Positions 19,953-26,915 of a DNA stretch of 42,863 nt are shown here, one piece after another. Each line of letters starts with the position of its first letter. Position 1 is the first letter of the stretch. The notes beneath the pieces are model-generated. The model worked only from the letters and a program-made list of their open reading frames with translations. It did not search any database and had not been told where the DNA came from. The position numbers were made by a program, and so were the translations under genes. This stretch comes from an uncultured bacterium (GTDB lineage Bacteria; Bacteroidota; Bacteroidia; Sphingobacteriales; Sphingobacteriaceae). The DNA is taken from NCBI GenBank assembly GCA_903838995.1, contig CAIMAP010000026.1, forward strand, positions 1-42,863, in the 5' to 3' direction.

Positions 19953-20564
19953 ATGGAAAATAACACCTTTCAACCATCTCCAAAAATGTTGACAAAACTA
20001 TTTGAATATGGTCAGCAAAAAAGTTTCAAAGAAGGTGAAGTTATTTTAAATGAAAACGCCTATATCAAATCTGTTCCGATAGTAATAAGTGGTAGCATGC
20101 GCGTGATGCGAACCGACGATGATGGCAGAGAATTATTATTGTATTATATTAAATCTGGCGAAAGTTGTATCATGTCTTTTTTAGGTGGCTTACACGATGA
20201 TACCAGCAAGGTAAAAGCTATTGCCGAAGAAGCAGCCGAAGTATTATTTGTTCCGGTTGATAAAGTTAGAGAAATGATCAAAGAATTTCCGGAATGGACC
20301 GAATATATTTTCAGATTATATCATAAAAAATTCGAAGAATTATTAGCGGTAATAAATGATGTTGCCTTTAAAAAAATGGACGAAAGATTACTGGATTTCT
20401 TAAAAAAGAAATGCGAGTTAAGTGGTGAAAAAACCATTCATATTACCCACGAACAAATTGCTATAGAACTAGGCTCCGCTAGGGTAGTGATTTCGAGGTT
20501 ATTAAAACACATGGAGGATTTAAACCTCATCGAACTGGGTAGAAATAAAATTACCCTTCTGTAA
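19953..20564 (+). CDS. Crp/Fnr-family transcriptional regulator
   Basis: The 203-residue protein has an N-terminal cyclic-nucleotide-binding-like beta-barrel (about 10-115), a long dimer helix (about 115-150) and a C-terminal winged helix with recognition helix SARVVISRLLKHME (about 176-189). It has only two cysteines (Cys72, Cys154) and lacks the N-terminal Cys cluster of Fnr, so it should not hold a 4Fe-4S sensor. The residues that bind cAMP in Crp are not evident. A near-palindrome overlaps its own stop codon and the promoter of the sulfur/thiol cassette downstream, which makes that cassette the likely target. Confidence 0.92.
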   Translation: MENNTFQPSPKMLTKLFEYGQQKSFKEGEVILNENAYIKSVPIVISGSMRVMRTDDDGRELLLYYIKSGESCIMSFLGGLHDDTSKVKAIAEEAAEVLFVPVDKVREMIKEFPEWTEYIFRLYHKKFEELLAVINDVAFKKMDERLLDFLKKKCELSGEKTIHITHEQIAIELGSARVVISRLLKHMEDLNLIELGRNKITLL

Positions 20565-20575
20565 CAAATGTTGCA
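20560..20575. promoter_or_regulatory. Crp/Fnr-type operator candidate
   Basis: TGTAACAAATGTTGCA has 7-base arms TGTAACA and TGTTGCA around two central bases, with one mismatch in the dyad. It covers the stop codon of the regulator gene and the -33 position of the next promoter. Confidence 0.45.
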
Positions 20576-20604
20576 ATATTCAGATTAAAGCATATTTAAC
20601 TTTG
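20571..20604 (+). promoter_or_regulatory. Promoter of the sulfur/thiol cassette
   Basis: TAACTTTG (20597-20604) is an exact -7 match, with TTG at 20571-20573 and a 23-base spacer. Transcription would begin near 20610, so the true start codon of the first gene must be the ATG at 20626. Confidence 0.6.
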
Positions 20605-20625
20605 TATAAGCAAAGCAACAAAAAC

Positions 20626-20817
20626 ATGCAGGTACTCAAGAAATATAAATTAGGCATTTTAGGCGCCGCATTTGGTGCCCTATTAGGTTTTCTATATTAC
20701 TATTTTATAGGATGTAGCACTGGCACTTGCGCCATTACTTCGAGTCCAACTAATAGTACAGCATATGGTGCCTTAATGGGCAGCCTTGCATTTAGCTCTT
20801 TAAAAAACGGAAAATGA
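20626..20817 (+). CDS. DUF6132-like small membrane protein
   Basis: A 63-residue protein with two glycine-rich hydrophobic segments (about 10-26 and 45-57) separated by a loop GCSTGTCAITSSP with two cysteines. Such small proteins recur beside rhodanese genes in Bacteroidota; their function is not known to me. An upstream in-frame TTG would lie inside the promoter -7 element and is rejected. The stop codon overlaps the next start as ATGA. Confidence 0.7.
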   Translation: MQVLKKYKLGILGAAFGALLGFLYYYFIGCSTGTCAITSSPTNSTAYGALMGSLAFSSLKNGK

Positions 20818-21083
20818 CAAACGAAAAAATTATTATCGCAAATTTAAAATGCAGTGGTTGTGCTGCTACAATTAATAAAGAATTAAGCGCAATTACTGGT
20901 GTAAGTGCAGTTAAGGTGGATGTTGATCACGATGAAATAGATATTACCTATGATCAAATAGAAAGAAAAGTAATCATCGATAAACTGCACAAACTCGGAT
21001 ACCCCGAAGCAACCGAAAAAAATGGTTTATTAATGCAATTGAAAAGTTATGGCAGTTGTATTGTTGGAAGAATGAGTAATTAA
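20814..21083 (+). CDS. Heavy-metal-associated (HMA) domain protein
   Basis: An 89-residue soluble protein with the ferredoxin-like HMA fold and a CSGC metal-binding motif (Cys13, Cys16) in the first loop, as in copper chaperones and the N-terminal domains of P1B ATPases. A third Cys lies near the C-terminus in YGSCIVGRM. No copper ATPase is nearby, and its place among rhodaneses leaves open that it handles a sulfane-sulfur or thiol-bound metal rather than copper traffic. Confidence 0.85.
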   Translation: MTNEKIIIANLKCSGCAATINKELSAITGVSAVKVDVDHDEIDITYDQIERKVIIDKLHKLGYPEATEKNGLLMQLKSYGSCIVGRMSN

Positions 21084-21095
21084 ATTTTAATAAAT

Positions 21096-21380
21096 ATGAA
21101 CATAGAACAATTAATTTTAGCAAACGAAGGAACCATCGTAGATGTAAGAACTCCCGATGAATTTATGGGTGGATGTGTGCTTGGATCAGTTAATATTCCA
21201 TTACAAGAAATTGGATATAGAATGGAAGAATTACAAACCCTAGCCAAACCTCTAATTTTATGTTGCGCTTCTGGTGGCAGAAGCAGTGTAGCACATGCAA
21301 TGCTTTCGGCTCAAGGAGTTGATTGCCATAATGCTGGCTCTTGGTTAACGGTCAATCATATTCATTCTTTAAACCAATAA
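21096..21380 (+). CDS. Single-domain rhodanese (first copy)
   Basis: A 94-residue rhodanese domain with the VDVRTPDEFMGG entry motif and the six-residue active-site loop CASGGR after a Cys pair (catalytic Cys57). Single-domain rhodaneses carry persulfide sulfur between thiols such as thiosulfate, glutathione persulfide and protein acceptors. It has no signal peptide, so it acts in the cytoplasm. It lies 12 bases after the HMA gene and 2 bases before the next rhodanese. Confidence 0.9.
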   Translation: MNIEQLILANEGTIVDVRTPDEFMGGCVLGSVNIPLQEIGYRMEELQTLAKPLILCCASGGRSSVAHAMLSAQGVDCHNAGSWLTVNHIHSLNQ

Positions 21381-21382
21381 TT

Positions 21383-21697
21383 ATGATCGAATTTATCAAG
21401 AAGATTTTAGGATTTGGACCATCGGTTAATTATAAAGAATTAATGGAAAATGGTGCAGTAATTATTGATGTAAGAACCAAAGGCGAATTTGCCGGAGGAC
21501 ACATTAAAGGATCTACCAATATTCCGGTAAATCAATTAGCTGCAAATTTAGGCAAATTTAAAAACAAAGAAAATACAATTATTACCTGTTGCGCATCGGG
21601 TGCAAGAAGTGGCGCTGCTAAAAGATTATTAATCTCTAGTGGTTATACAAATGTGCACAACGGCGGATCTTGGTATTCACTAAGAAATAAAATTTAA
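21383..21697 (+). CDS. Single-domain rhodanese (second copy)
   Basis: A 104-residue protein: a short hydrophobic N-terminus (MIEFIKKILGFGP) followed by a rhodanese domain with IDVRTKGEFAGGH and the active loop CASGAR (Cys70). It resembles the upstream copy but differs enough (loop, N-terminus) to be an old duplication. An upstream in-frame start would overlap the previous gene by about 40 bases; the ATG two bases after its stop is preferred. The N-terminal hydrophobic helix may tether it to the membrane. Confidence 0.9.
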   Translation: MIEFIKKILGFGPSVNYKELMENGAVIIDVRTKGEFAGGHIKGSTNIPVNQLAANLGKFKNKENTIITCCASGARSGAAKRLLISSGYTNVHNGGSWYSLRNKI

Positions 21698-21701
21698 AAT
21701 T

Positions 21702-22142
21702 ATGGACGCACATTTTTATGCAGTAAATGTAGAATGGATTGCAGATAAAAAAGGAATTTTAAGTTCTCCAGAATTAACCCAAAACGTGGAAGTTGCAACA
21801 CCTCCGCCCTTTCCAGGTGGGATAGAAAACACATGGTCGCCGGAGCATTTGTTTACTTCTGCAGTAGTAAGCTGTTTCATGACAACATTTTTGGCTGTTG
21901 CAAATAATTCAAAACTAAATTATAGTGAATTTAAATGCAATGCAAAAGGAAAGCTTGAACAAGTGGAGGGTAAATATTTAATGACAGAAGTGTTGTTAGA
22001 GGCTCATTTAACGATAGATAACGAAGAAAACAAAGAAAGAGCTATTCGTATATTAGAAAAATCGGAACAAGCATGTTTAATTTCGAATTCTATTAAATCT
22101 GCAGTAACTTTAACACCAATTATTAAAATTAGCAATGAGTAA
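21702..22142 (+). CDS. OsmC/Ohr-family thiol peroxidase-like protein
   Basis: The 146-residue protein has the OsmC pattern: SPEHLFTSAVVSCFMTTF with Cys58, and SEQACLISNSI with Cys125. These are the two redox-active cysteines that reduce organic hydroperoxides in Ohr and OsmC. Some OsmC relatives are proposed to act on organic persulfides, which would fit the rhodanese neighbours, but that is an inference. It follows the second rhodanese by 4 bases. Confidence 0.87.
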   Translation: MDAHFYAVNVEWIADKKGILSSPELTQNVEVATPPPFPGGIENTWSPEHLFTSAVVSCFMTTFLAVANNSKLNYSEFKCNAKGKLEQVEGKYLMTEVLLEAHLTIDNEENKERAIRILEKSEQACLISNSIKSAVTLTPIIKISNE

Positions 22143-22155
22143 AAAAATCGCATAA

Positions 22156-22863
22156 ATGAAAAAACTAAACATCGGAATTTTAGCACTATCGCTATTACTT
22201 TTTATCAACTGTAGCAATGGCCAAAATGCCAAAACAAATGTAGATGCCAATACATTTAATGAGCTTTTAAAAGCTACCCATCAAGCGCAATTAATAGATG
22301 TAAGAACGCCAGAAGAATTTGCAAAAGGACATTTAATTAATGCCCTTAACTTTGATTGGAATGGCAATGAATTCGATAAACAAGTAAGCAGTTTAAATAA
22401 AGAGGCAAATGTATTTGTGTACTGTTTAAGCGGAGGTAGAAGCGCCGGAGCTGCAGCACAACTTCGATCTGCTGGTTTTAAAAATGTAATTGAGCTAAAC
22501 GGCGGAATTATGAAATGGCGCGGTGCAAATCTACCAGAAACCACCGAGGCTACGATTCAAAATACCGGCATGAGTGTAGCAGATTTTCAGCATCTCACCC
22601 AATCAGATAAAATTGTTTTAGTAGATTTTTATGCAGATTGGTGTGCACCTTGTAAGAAAATGAAACCTTACCTTTTAGAAATTGAGAAAGAAATGAGCGC
22701 TGATGTTATTTTGGTAAGAATCAACGCAGACGATAACCAAGCGCTTTGTAAATCATTAAAAATAGATGCTTTACCCGTTTTGCAAGTTTATAAAGCTGGC
22801 CAATTAACATGGAATCAAATTGGATTTGTAGATAAGACAACTGTTTTAAAACAATTAAAATAA
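22156..22863 (+). CDS. Rhodanese-thioredoxin fusion lipoprotein
   Basis: The 235-residue protein has a lipoprotein signal ending at Cys19 (LLFINC). A rhodanese domain (about 35-127) with active loop CLSGGR (Cys90) follows, then a thioredoxin domain (about 135-235) with WCAPC (Cys163, Cys166). The product should sit on the periplasmic side of a membrane. The fusion suggests sulfur moved by the rhodanese is released or reduced by the adjacent thioredoxin. It is the last gene of the cassette, followed by a strong terminator. Confidence 0.92.
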   Translation: MKKLNIGILALSLLLFINCSNGQNAKTNVDANTFNELLKATHQAQLIDVRTPEEFAKGHLINALNFDWNGNEFDKQVSSLNKEANVFVYCLSGGRSAGAAAQLRSAGFKNVIELNGGIMKWRGANLPETTEATIQNTGMSVADFQHLTQSDKIVLVDFYADWCAPCKKMKPYLLEIEKEMSADVILVRINADDNQALCKSLKIDALPVLQVYKAGQLTWNQIGFVDKTTVLKQLK

Positions 22864-22877
22864 AATATCCTCAGATT

Positions 22878-22911
22878 AAAAAAGGCTTCGAATTTATCGA
22901 GGCCTTTTTTT
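22878..22911. terminator. Bidirectional terminator between the sulfur cassette and tetR
   Basis: AAAAAAGGCTTCGA and TCGAGGCCTTTTTT pair around a short loop (one G-T pair). The A-run and T-run on the two sides allow it to serve both convergent transcripts; the tetR stop codon lies at its right edge. Confidence 0.9.
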
Positions 22912-23581
22912 ATGATAATGTTTTAAATAACATGTCTTCTAAAAAATTCGCTACAAATTCGGATTTGTTTTTTGTTTGCACATCGGTTAACCTAGGCAAA
23001 TAATCAATAAAAAACTTTTCGTGATGAGAAGCCTCAATGATAGTACTAGTAAGCGATTTAGGGTATTTATATTTAGGATTGTATAATTCAATAATTGCTG
23101 CAATGCTAGCGCATAATTCTTTATATGGCAGAAAAACTTCTGCATTATTTATCTCTTTTACTTCTTTTACCAAATAAACTTTACTGCTTTCGGAAATTAC
23201 AATTTGATTCAACCATTTGTTATTATAGACTAAATCGCCCGCACTATCGGGTAGCTCATGAGTTAATAAATGAATGACTGCTTTTAATTGCTGCTTTGGC
23301 TCTTTGATATTTTTTAATTGATAATCCACCAAGAAAGACATATAAGACCAATACCAATTTAAAATATAGAGCAATAAACGGTGTTTGTTTTCGAAATAAC
23401 GATAGATTGTTGCTTCGGTTGTGCCCATTTCTGTGGCTAACTTTTTGAAAGTAAAATGTTCAAAACCTAGCGTATAGATTAAATCAATGGCATTTTTTAC
23501 AATGGCTTTCCCAATTTCGGAGCTTTCTGGGTCTCTCAAATAAATATAATCATTTACCTTAAATCGTAGCTGGAAGTCCAT
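22910..23581 (-). CDS. TetR-family transcriptional regulator
   Basis: A 223-residue regulator. The N-terminal helix-turn-helix (about 42-64) reads FTFKKLATEMGTTEATIYRYFENK, the TetR signature. The C-terminal ligand domain has no recognisable relative and is rich in Tyr and Lys. It is divergent from the bestrophin gene, with 130 bases between them carrying two mirrored operator-like dyads, so it most likely represses the bestrophin-carbonic anhydrase operon and itself. The ligand is unknown. Confidence 0.9.
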   Translation of the reverse strand: MDFQLRFKVNDYIYLRDPESSEIGKAIVKNAIDLIYTLGFEHFTFKKLATEMGTTEATIYRYFENKHRLLLYILNWYWSYMSFLVDYQLKNIKEPKQQLKAVIHLLTHELPDSAGDLVYNNKWLNQIVISESSKVYLVKEVKEINNAEVFLPYKELCASIAAIIELYNPKYKYPKSLTSTIIEASHHEKFFIDYLPRLTDVQTKNKSEFVANFLEDMLFKTLS

Positions 23582-23653
23582 AAAAGCTTATTTCTTTCTT
23601 TAAATCAATCAAATATAACCAAATTAGTAACGACATCATTACAATTCTTTACA

Positions 23654-23687
23654 ATAGTAATACTATTATTTAATATAGTATTACTAT
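23654..23687. promoter_or_regulatory. Twin TetR operator-like dyads
   Basis: ATAGTAATACTAT (23654-23666) and ATAGTATTACTAT (23675-23687) are exact reverse complements of each other, and each is itself a near-perfect palindrome. Centres are 21 bp apart, two helical turns. The second overlaps the -7 element of the bestrophin promoter, so bound protein would block transcription. Confidence 0.6.
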
Positions 23688-23692
23688 ATTTG
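23685..23692 (+). promoter_or_regulatory. -7 promoter element for the bestrophin operon
   Basis: TATATTTG is an exact TAnnTTTG match, 19 bases before the bestrophin ATG. No good TTTG is seen at the expected -33 position. Confidence 0.55.
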
Positions 23693-23711
23693 CAAATAAT
23701 CTATTGTTAAT

Positions 23712-24599
23712 ATGATCATCAATAAATCAATTCCATTAAAATACTTATTCAACAAAGTAAAGCTTGAGCTAATCTATGTATTGATTATAGCTGTTATCGT
23801 ATACTATATTACACATATTTTTCGAAATAGCATCCCAGAGATGCCTTTAACCATTCCTGCATTTATTGGTACCTCTATTTCAATTTTAATTTCATTTAAA
23901 CTCAACCAATCTTACGACCGCTGGTGGGAAGCTAGAAAAATTTGGGGAAGCATTGTGAATGACTCTCGTTCCTTAATTCTTCAATTTAAACAGTACTTAC
24001 CAGATAACGAAAACATCAACAAAATTGCTTACCGTCAAATTGCATGGTGTTATGCATTAGGCGAGAGTTTAAGAGGTTTAGATGCTAAGGAAAACTTAAA
24101 AAAATATTTAAACGAAATGGAATTGGAAGAAATAAATAAACAGAGCAATATACCTTTAGCCATTATTCAACATCACTATAAAGATTTAAAACAATTTAAA
24201 AATGGGGAAAAAATAAATCAATTTTCAGAAGTACAATTAGATAATACACTGGTAAGACTAGTAGATGCAATGGGGAAAGCAGAGCGAATTAAAAGCACGG
24301 TATTCCCCGTTACCTACCGTATATTCTTACACCTGATGATTTATTTATTTACCATCACCCTTTCTATTTCTCTTAAAAATATTGAAAGCTTTTTTGAAAT
24401 TCCATTATTACTGGTGTTGTCTGCCGCATTCTTTTTATTAGAAAAATCGGCCACACTCATACAAGATCCATTTGAAAACAGACCAACGGATACAGCTGTT
24501 ACCGCCATTGCAAGAACAATCGAAATCAATATTAAAAATATTATTGAAGATAAAAATATACCAGAAAAATTAAACGCAAACCATTTTTACCTTAACTAA
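23712..24599 (+). CDS. Bestrophin-family ion channel
   Basis: The 295-residue membrane protein belongs to the bestrophin/UPF0187 family. It has an early hydrophobic helix (about 20-36), a pore-region helix ending in the family signature NQSYDRWWEARKIWG (65-79), a long soluble helical middle, and two later membrane helices (about 205-250). Bestrophins form pentameric channels; eukaryotic ones pass chloride and bicarbonate, while the studied Klebsiella homologue prefers cations. The beta-carbonic anhydrase gene begins one base after its stop codon, which argues for a link to bicarbonate. Confidence 0.9.
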   Translation: MIINKSIPLKYLFNKVKLELIYVLIIAVIVYYITHIFRNSIPEMPLTIPAFIGTSISILISFKLNQSYDRWWEARKIWGSIVNDSRSLILQFKQYLPDNENINKIAYRQIAWCYALGESLRGLDAKENLKKYLNEMELEEINKQSNIPLAIIQHHYKDLKQFKNGEKINQFSEVQLDNTLVRLVDAMGKAERIKSTVFPVTYRIFLHLMIYLFTITLSISLKNIESFFEIPLLLVLSAAFFLLEKSATLIQDPFENRPTDTAVTAIARTIEINIKNIIEDKNIPEKLNANHFYLN

Positions 24600-24600
24600 C

Positions 24601-25221
24601 ATGAGAACACATTCAAAAGAAACACAAGCACAATTGAATCCGGACTTAGCTTTGGAAATTTTAAAAGAAGGTAACGACCGTTTTGTTAAAAATTTAAAAG
24701 CCAATCGAAATTTATTACAACAAGTAAACGAAACCGCAGAAGGACAATTTCCATTTGCCACCATTTTAAGTTGCATAGATTCTAGAACTTCTGCTGAATT
24801 AATTTTTGACCAAGGCTTAGGCGATGTTTTTAGCATTCGAATTGCCGGTAATATTTTAAATGAAGATATTTTAGGTAGTATGGAATTTGCGACCAAAGTA
24901 GTGGGCACAAAAATCATCATCGTATTAGGCCATACCAAATGTGGCGCCATTGTTGGTGCGTGTAACAATGTAGCATTAGGTAATTTAACTGCGTTACTTG
25001 ATAAAGTAAAACCAGCCATTGCCATTGAAAAAGAAACCACTGAAAACAGAACAGGAAGCAATGTGCGTTTTGTAGATAATGTAACAACCAATAATGTCAT
25101 TCATACCATCGAAAGAATTAGACGCGAAAGTCCAATTATTCTAGATTTAGAAAATACCGGGGCGATTAAAATTGTTGGAGCGATCTACAATGTAGATACG
25201 GGAAGTGTGAACTTTCTATAG
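24601..25221 (+). CDS. Beta-class carbonic anhydrase
   Basis: A 206-residue zinc enzyme interconverting CO2 and bicarbonate. Zinc ligands Cys58 (SCIDSRTS), His111 and Cys114 (GHTKCGAI) are present, with the Asp60-Arg62 dyad that gates the metal. No signal peptide is visible, so it is cytoplasmic. It is separated from bestrophin by a single base and was probably translated from the same transcript. The next gene, adk, has its own promoter. Confidence 0.95.
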   Translation: MRTHSKETQAQLNPDLALEILKEGNDRFVKNLKANRNLLQQVNETAEGQFPFATILSCIDSRTSAELIFDQGLGDVFSIRIAGNILNEDILGSMEFATKVVGTKIIIVLGHTKCGAIVGACNNVALGNLTALLDKVKPAIAIEKETTENRTGSNVRFVDNVTTNNVIHTIERIRRESPIILDLENTGAIKIVGAIYNVDTGSVNFL

Positions 25222-25236
25222 ATTCCTTTTTTTTCT

Positions 25237-25244
25237 TACCTTTG
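25237..25244 (+). promoter_or_regulatory. -7 promoter element for adk-obg
   Basis: TACCTTTG is an exact TAnnTTTG match 25 bases before the adk ATG. A TTTC at 25213-25216 may be a degenerate -33 element (20-base spacer). Confidence 0.6.
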
Positions 25245-25269
25245 AAGGATTAAGATTAAAATTGAATTT

Positions 25270-25845
25270 ATGCTAAATATTGTACTTTTTGGCCCTCCAG
25301 GTGCTGGCAAAGGCACACAATCTGAAAAATTAATTGCTAAATACGCGCTTGTTCACCTTTCAACAGGCGATATTTTAAGAGCAGAAATCACGGCAGGCAC
25401 CGCTTTAGGTTTAGAAGCTAAAAAGCTGATGGACCAAGGCATATTGGTTCCAGACGAGGTGGTAATTGGTATGATTAGCAATAAATTGGATGCCAATAAA
25501 GATGCAAATGGTTTTATATTCGATGGATTTCCAAGAACAGTAGCACAAGCCAGCGCTTTAGATACCTTATTAGCGAGTAAAAATAGTACTATTTCCATGA
25601 TGATTTCTTTAGTCGTTGCCGACGAAGAATTAAAAAGCCGTTTACTTTTAAGAGGTAAAGATTCGGGCCGCGCAGACGATGCCAATCCTGTTATTATTGA
25701 AAAAAGAATTGAAGAGTACAATAGCAAAACAGCTGCTGTTGCTTCGTTCTACGAAACACAAAATAAATTAAAATCAATCAATGGGATTGGTTCTATTCCA
25801 GAAATTTTCACCCAAATCTGTCTAACAATAGACAGTAATAACTAA
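25270..25845 (+). CDS. adk: Adenylate kinase
   Basis: Essential enzyme converting AMP and ATP to two ADP. The 191-residue protein has the P-loop GPPGAGKGT (8-16), the AMP-binding STGDILRAE, the GFPRT motif and the DDANPVIIEKRIEEY arginine region. The LID is the short type (RGKDSGRADD) without the zinc-binding insert, the form common in Bacteroidota. obg follows after 6 bases. Confidence 0.96.
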   Translation: MLNIVLFGPPGAGKGTQSEKLIAKYALVHLSTGDILRAEITAGTALGLEAKKLMDQGILVPDEVVIGMISNKLDANKDANGFIFDGFPRTVAQASALDTLLASKNSTISMMISLVVADEELKSRLLLRGKDSGRADDANPVIIEKRIEEYNSKTAAVASFYETQNKLKSINGIGSIPEIFTQICLTIDSNN

Positions 25846-25851
25846 TATAAA

Positions 25852-26841
25852 ATGGCAGGTTCCAATTTCGTTGACTACGTAAAAATTTGTTGTCGTACTG
25901 GGGCCGGAGGTGCTGGATCGTTCAGTTTACACCGTGATAAAAAAACGGCTAAAGGTGGACCAGATGGTGGTGATGGTGGCAGAGGCGGACATATTATTTT
26001 ACGAGGCAACAGTCAATTTTGGACTTTACTTCATTTAAAATACCGTAAACATGTGATTGCCGAAAATGGCGCTTATGGCGAAGGTGATTGCCGAAGCGGC
26101 AAGCGTGGTAAAGATGAAATACTAGATGTACCACTCGGTACCATTGCTAAAGATGCCGAAACAGGCGAAGTACATTTTGAAATTACTGAAGAAGGACAAG
26201 AAGTTATTTTAGTACCAGGTGGTCGAGGTGGTTTAGGTAACTGGCACTTTAAAACACCCACTAACCAAACGCCACGATATGCGCAACCTGGCGAACCCGG
26301 TCAAGAATCTTGGAAAATTTTAGAATTAAAATTATTAGCAGATGTTGGATTGGTTGGATTTCCTAATGCAGGTAAATCTACTTTACTTGCTGCGGTGAGT
26401 GCGGCCAAACCAGAAATTGCAGATTATCCATTTACTACCTTAGTACCAAATTTAGGAATTGTAGCGCACAGAGATAGCCGTTCGTTTGTAATGGCAGATA
26501 TTCCTGGAATTATTGAAGGTGCATCGCAAGGCAAAGGTTTAGGGATTCGTTTTTTAAGACATATTGAAAGAAACAGTGTTTTATTATTTTTAGTTCCAGC
26601 CGATAGCAAAGACATTCACGAAGAGTATAAAATATTGTTGAACGAATTAAAACAATACAATCCCGAATTATTAGACAAACCCCGCATGTTGGGTATTTCT
26701 AAAGCCGATCTTTTAGACCAAGAACTCATAGACGAAATCAAGAAAGACCTTCCAAAAATTCCAGTACAATTCTTTTCATCCATTACGCAGCAAGGCATTA
26801 CAGCCCTAAAAGATGAGTTATGGAAAACCATCAATAGTTAA
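25852..26841 (+). CDS. obg: GTPase Obg (CgtA)
   Basis: Ribosome-associated GTPase involved in 50S maturation and stress control. The glycine-rich Obg domain occupies about residues 1-160 ([31 protein letters not shown]) and is followed by the G domain with P-loop GFPNAGKST (169-177), DIPG and SKADLL. The C-terminal OCT domain found in Firmicutes is absent; the 329-residue length is usual for Bacteroidota. It is co-transcribed with adk. Confidence 0.96.
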   Translation: MAGSNFVDYVKICCRTGAGGAGSFSLHRDKKTAKGGPDGGDGGRGGHIILRGNSQFWTLLHLKYRKHVIAENGAYGEGDCRSGKRGKDEILDVPLGTIAKDAETGEVHFEITEEGQEVILVPGGRGGLGNWHFKTPTNQTPRYAQPGEPGQESWKILELKLLADVGLVGFPNAGKSTLLAAVSAAKPEIADYPFTTLVPNLGIVAHRDSRSFVMADIPGIIEGASQGKGLGIRFLRHIERNSVLLFLVPADSKDIHEEYKILLNELKQYNPELLDKPRMLGISKADLLDQELIDEIKKDLPKIPVQFFSSITQQGITALKDELWKTINS

Positions 26842-26854
26842 AAGGAATTTCTTT

Positions 26855-26888
26855 TTTGTTGTATTCTATACACTAATTTTTATATTTG
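26855..26888 (+). promoter_or_regulatory. Promoter of the KAS III-like gene
   Basis: TATATTTG (26881-26888) with TTTG at 26855-26858 and a 22-base spacer. It covers an in-frame upstream TTG and therefore sets the coding start at the ATG at 26916. Confidence 0.65.
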
Positions 26889-26915
26889 GTTAAAGGCTTA
26901 TTAAAAAATAGCACC

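Noticed and set aside
24570-25100. A 176-codon open frame on the minus strand
   Set aside because: It lies wholly opposite the beta-carbonic anhydrase gene, whose zinc ligands and dyad are intact. The antisense product is low-complexity Val/Leu/Ser with no motif.
25353-25727. A 124-codon open frame on the minus strand
   Set aside because: It is antisense to adk, which has all adenylate kinase motifs. It reflects codon bias of the true gene.
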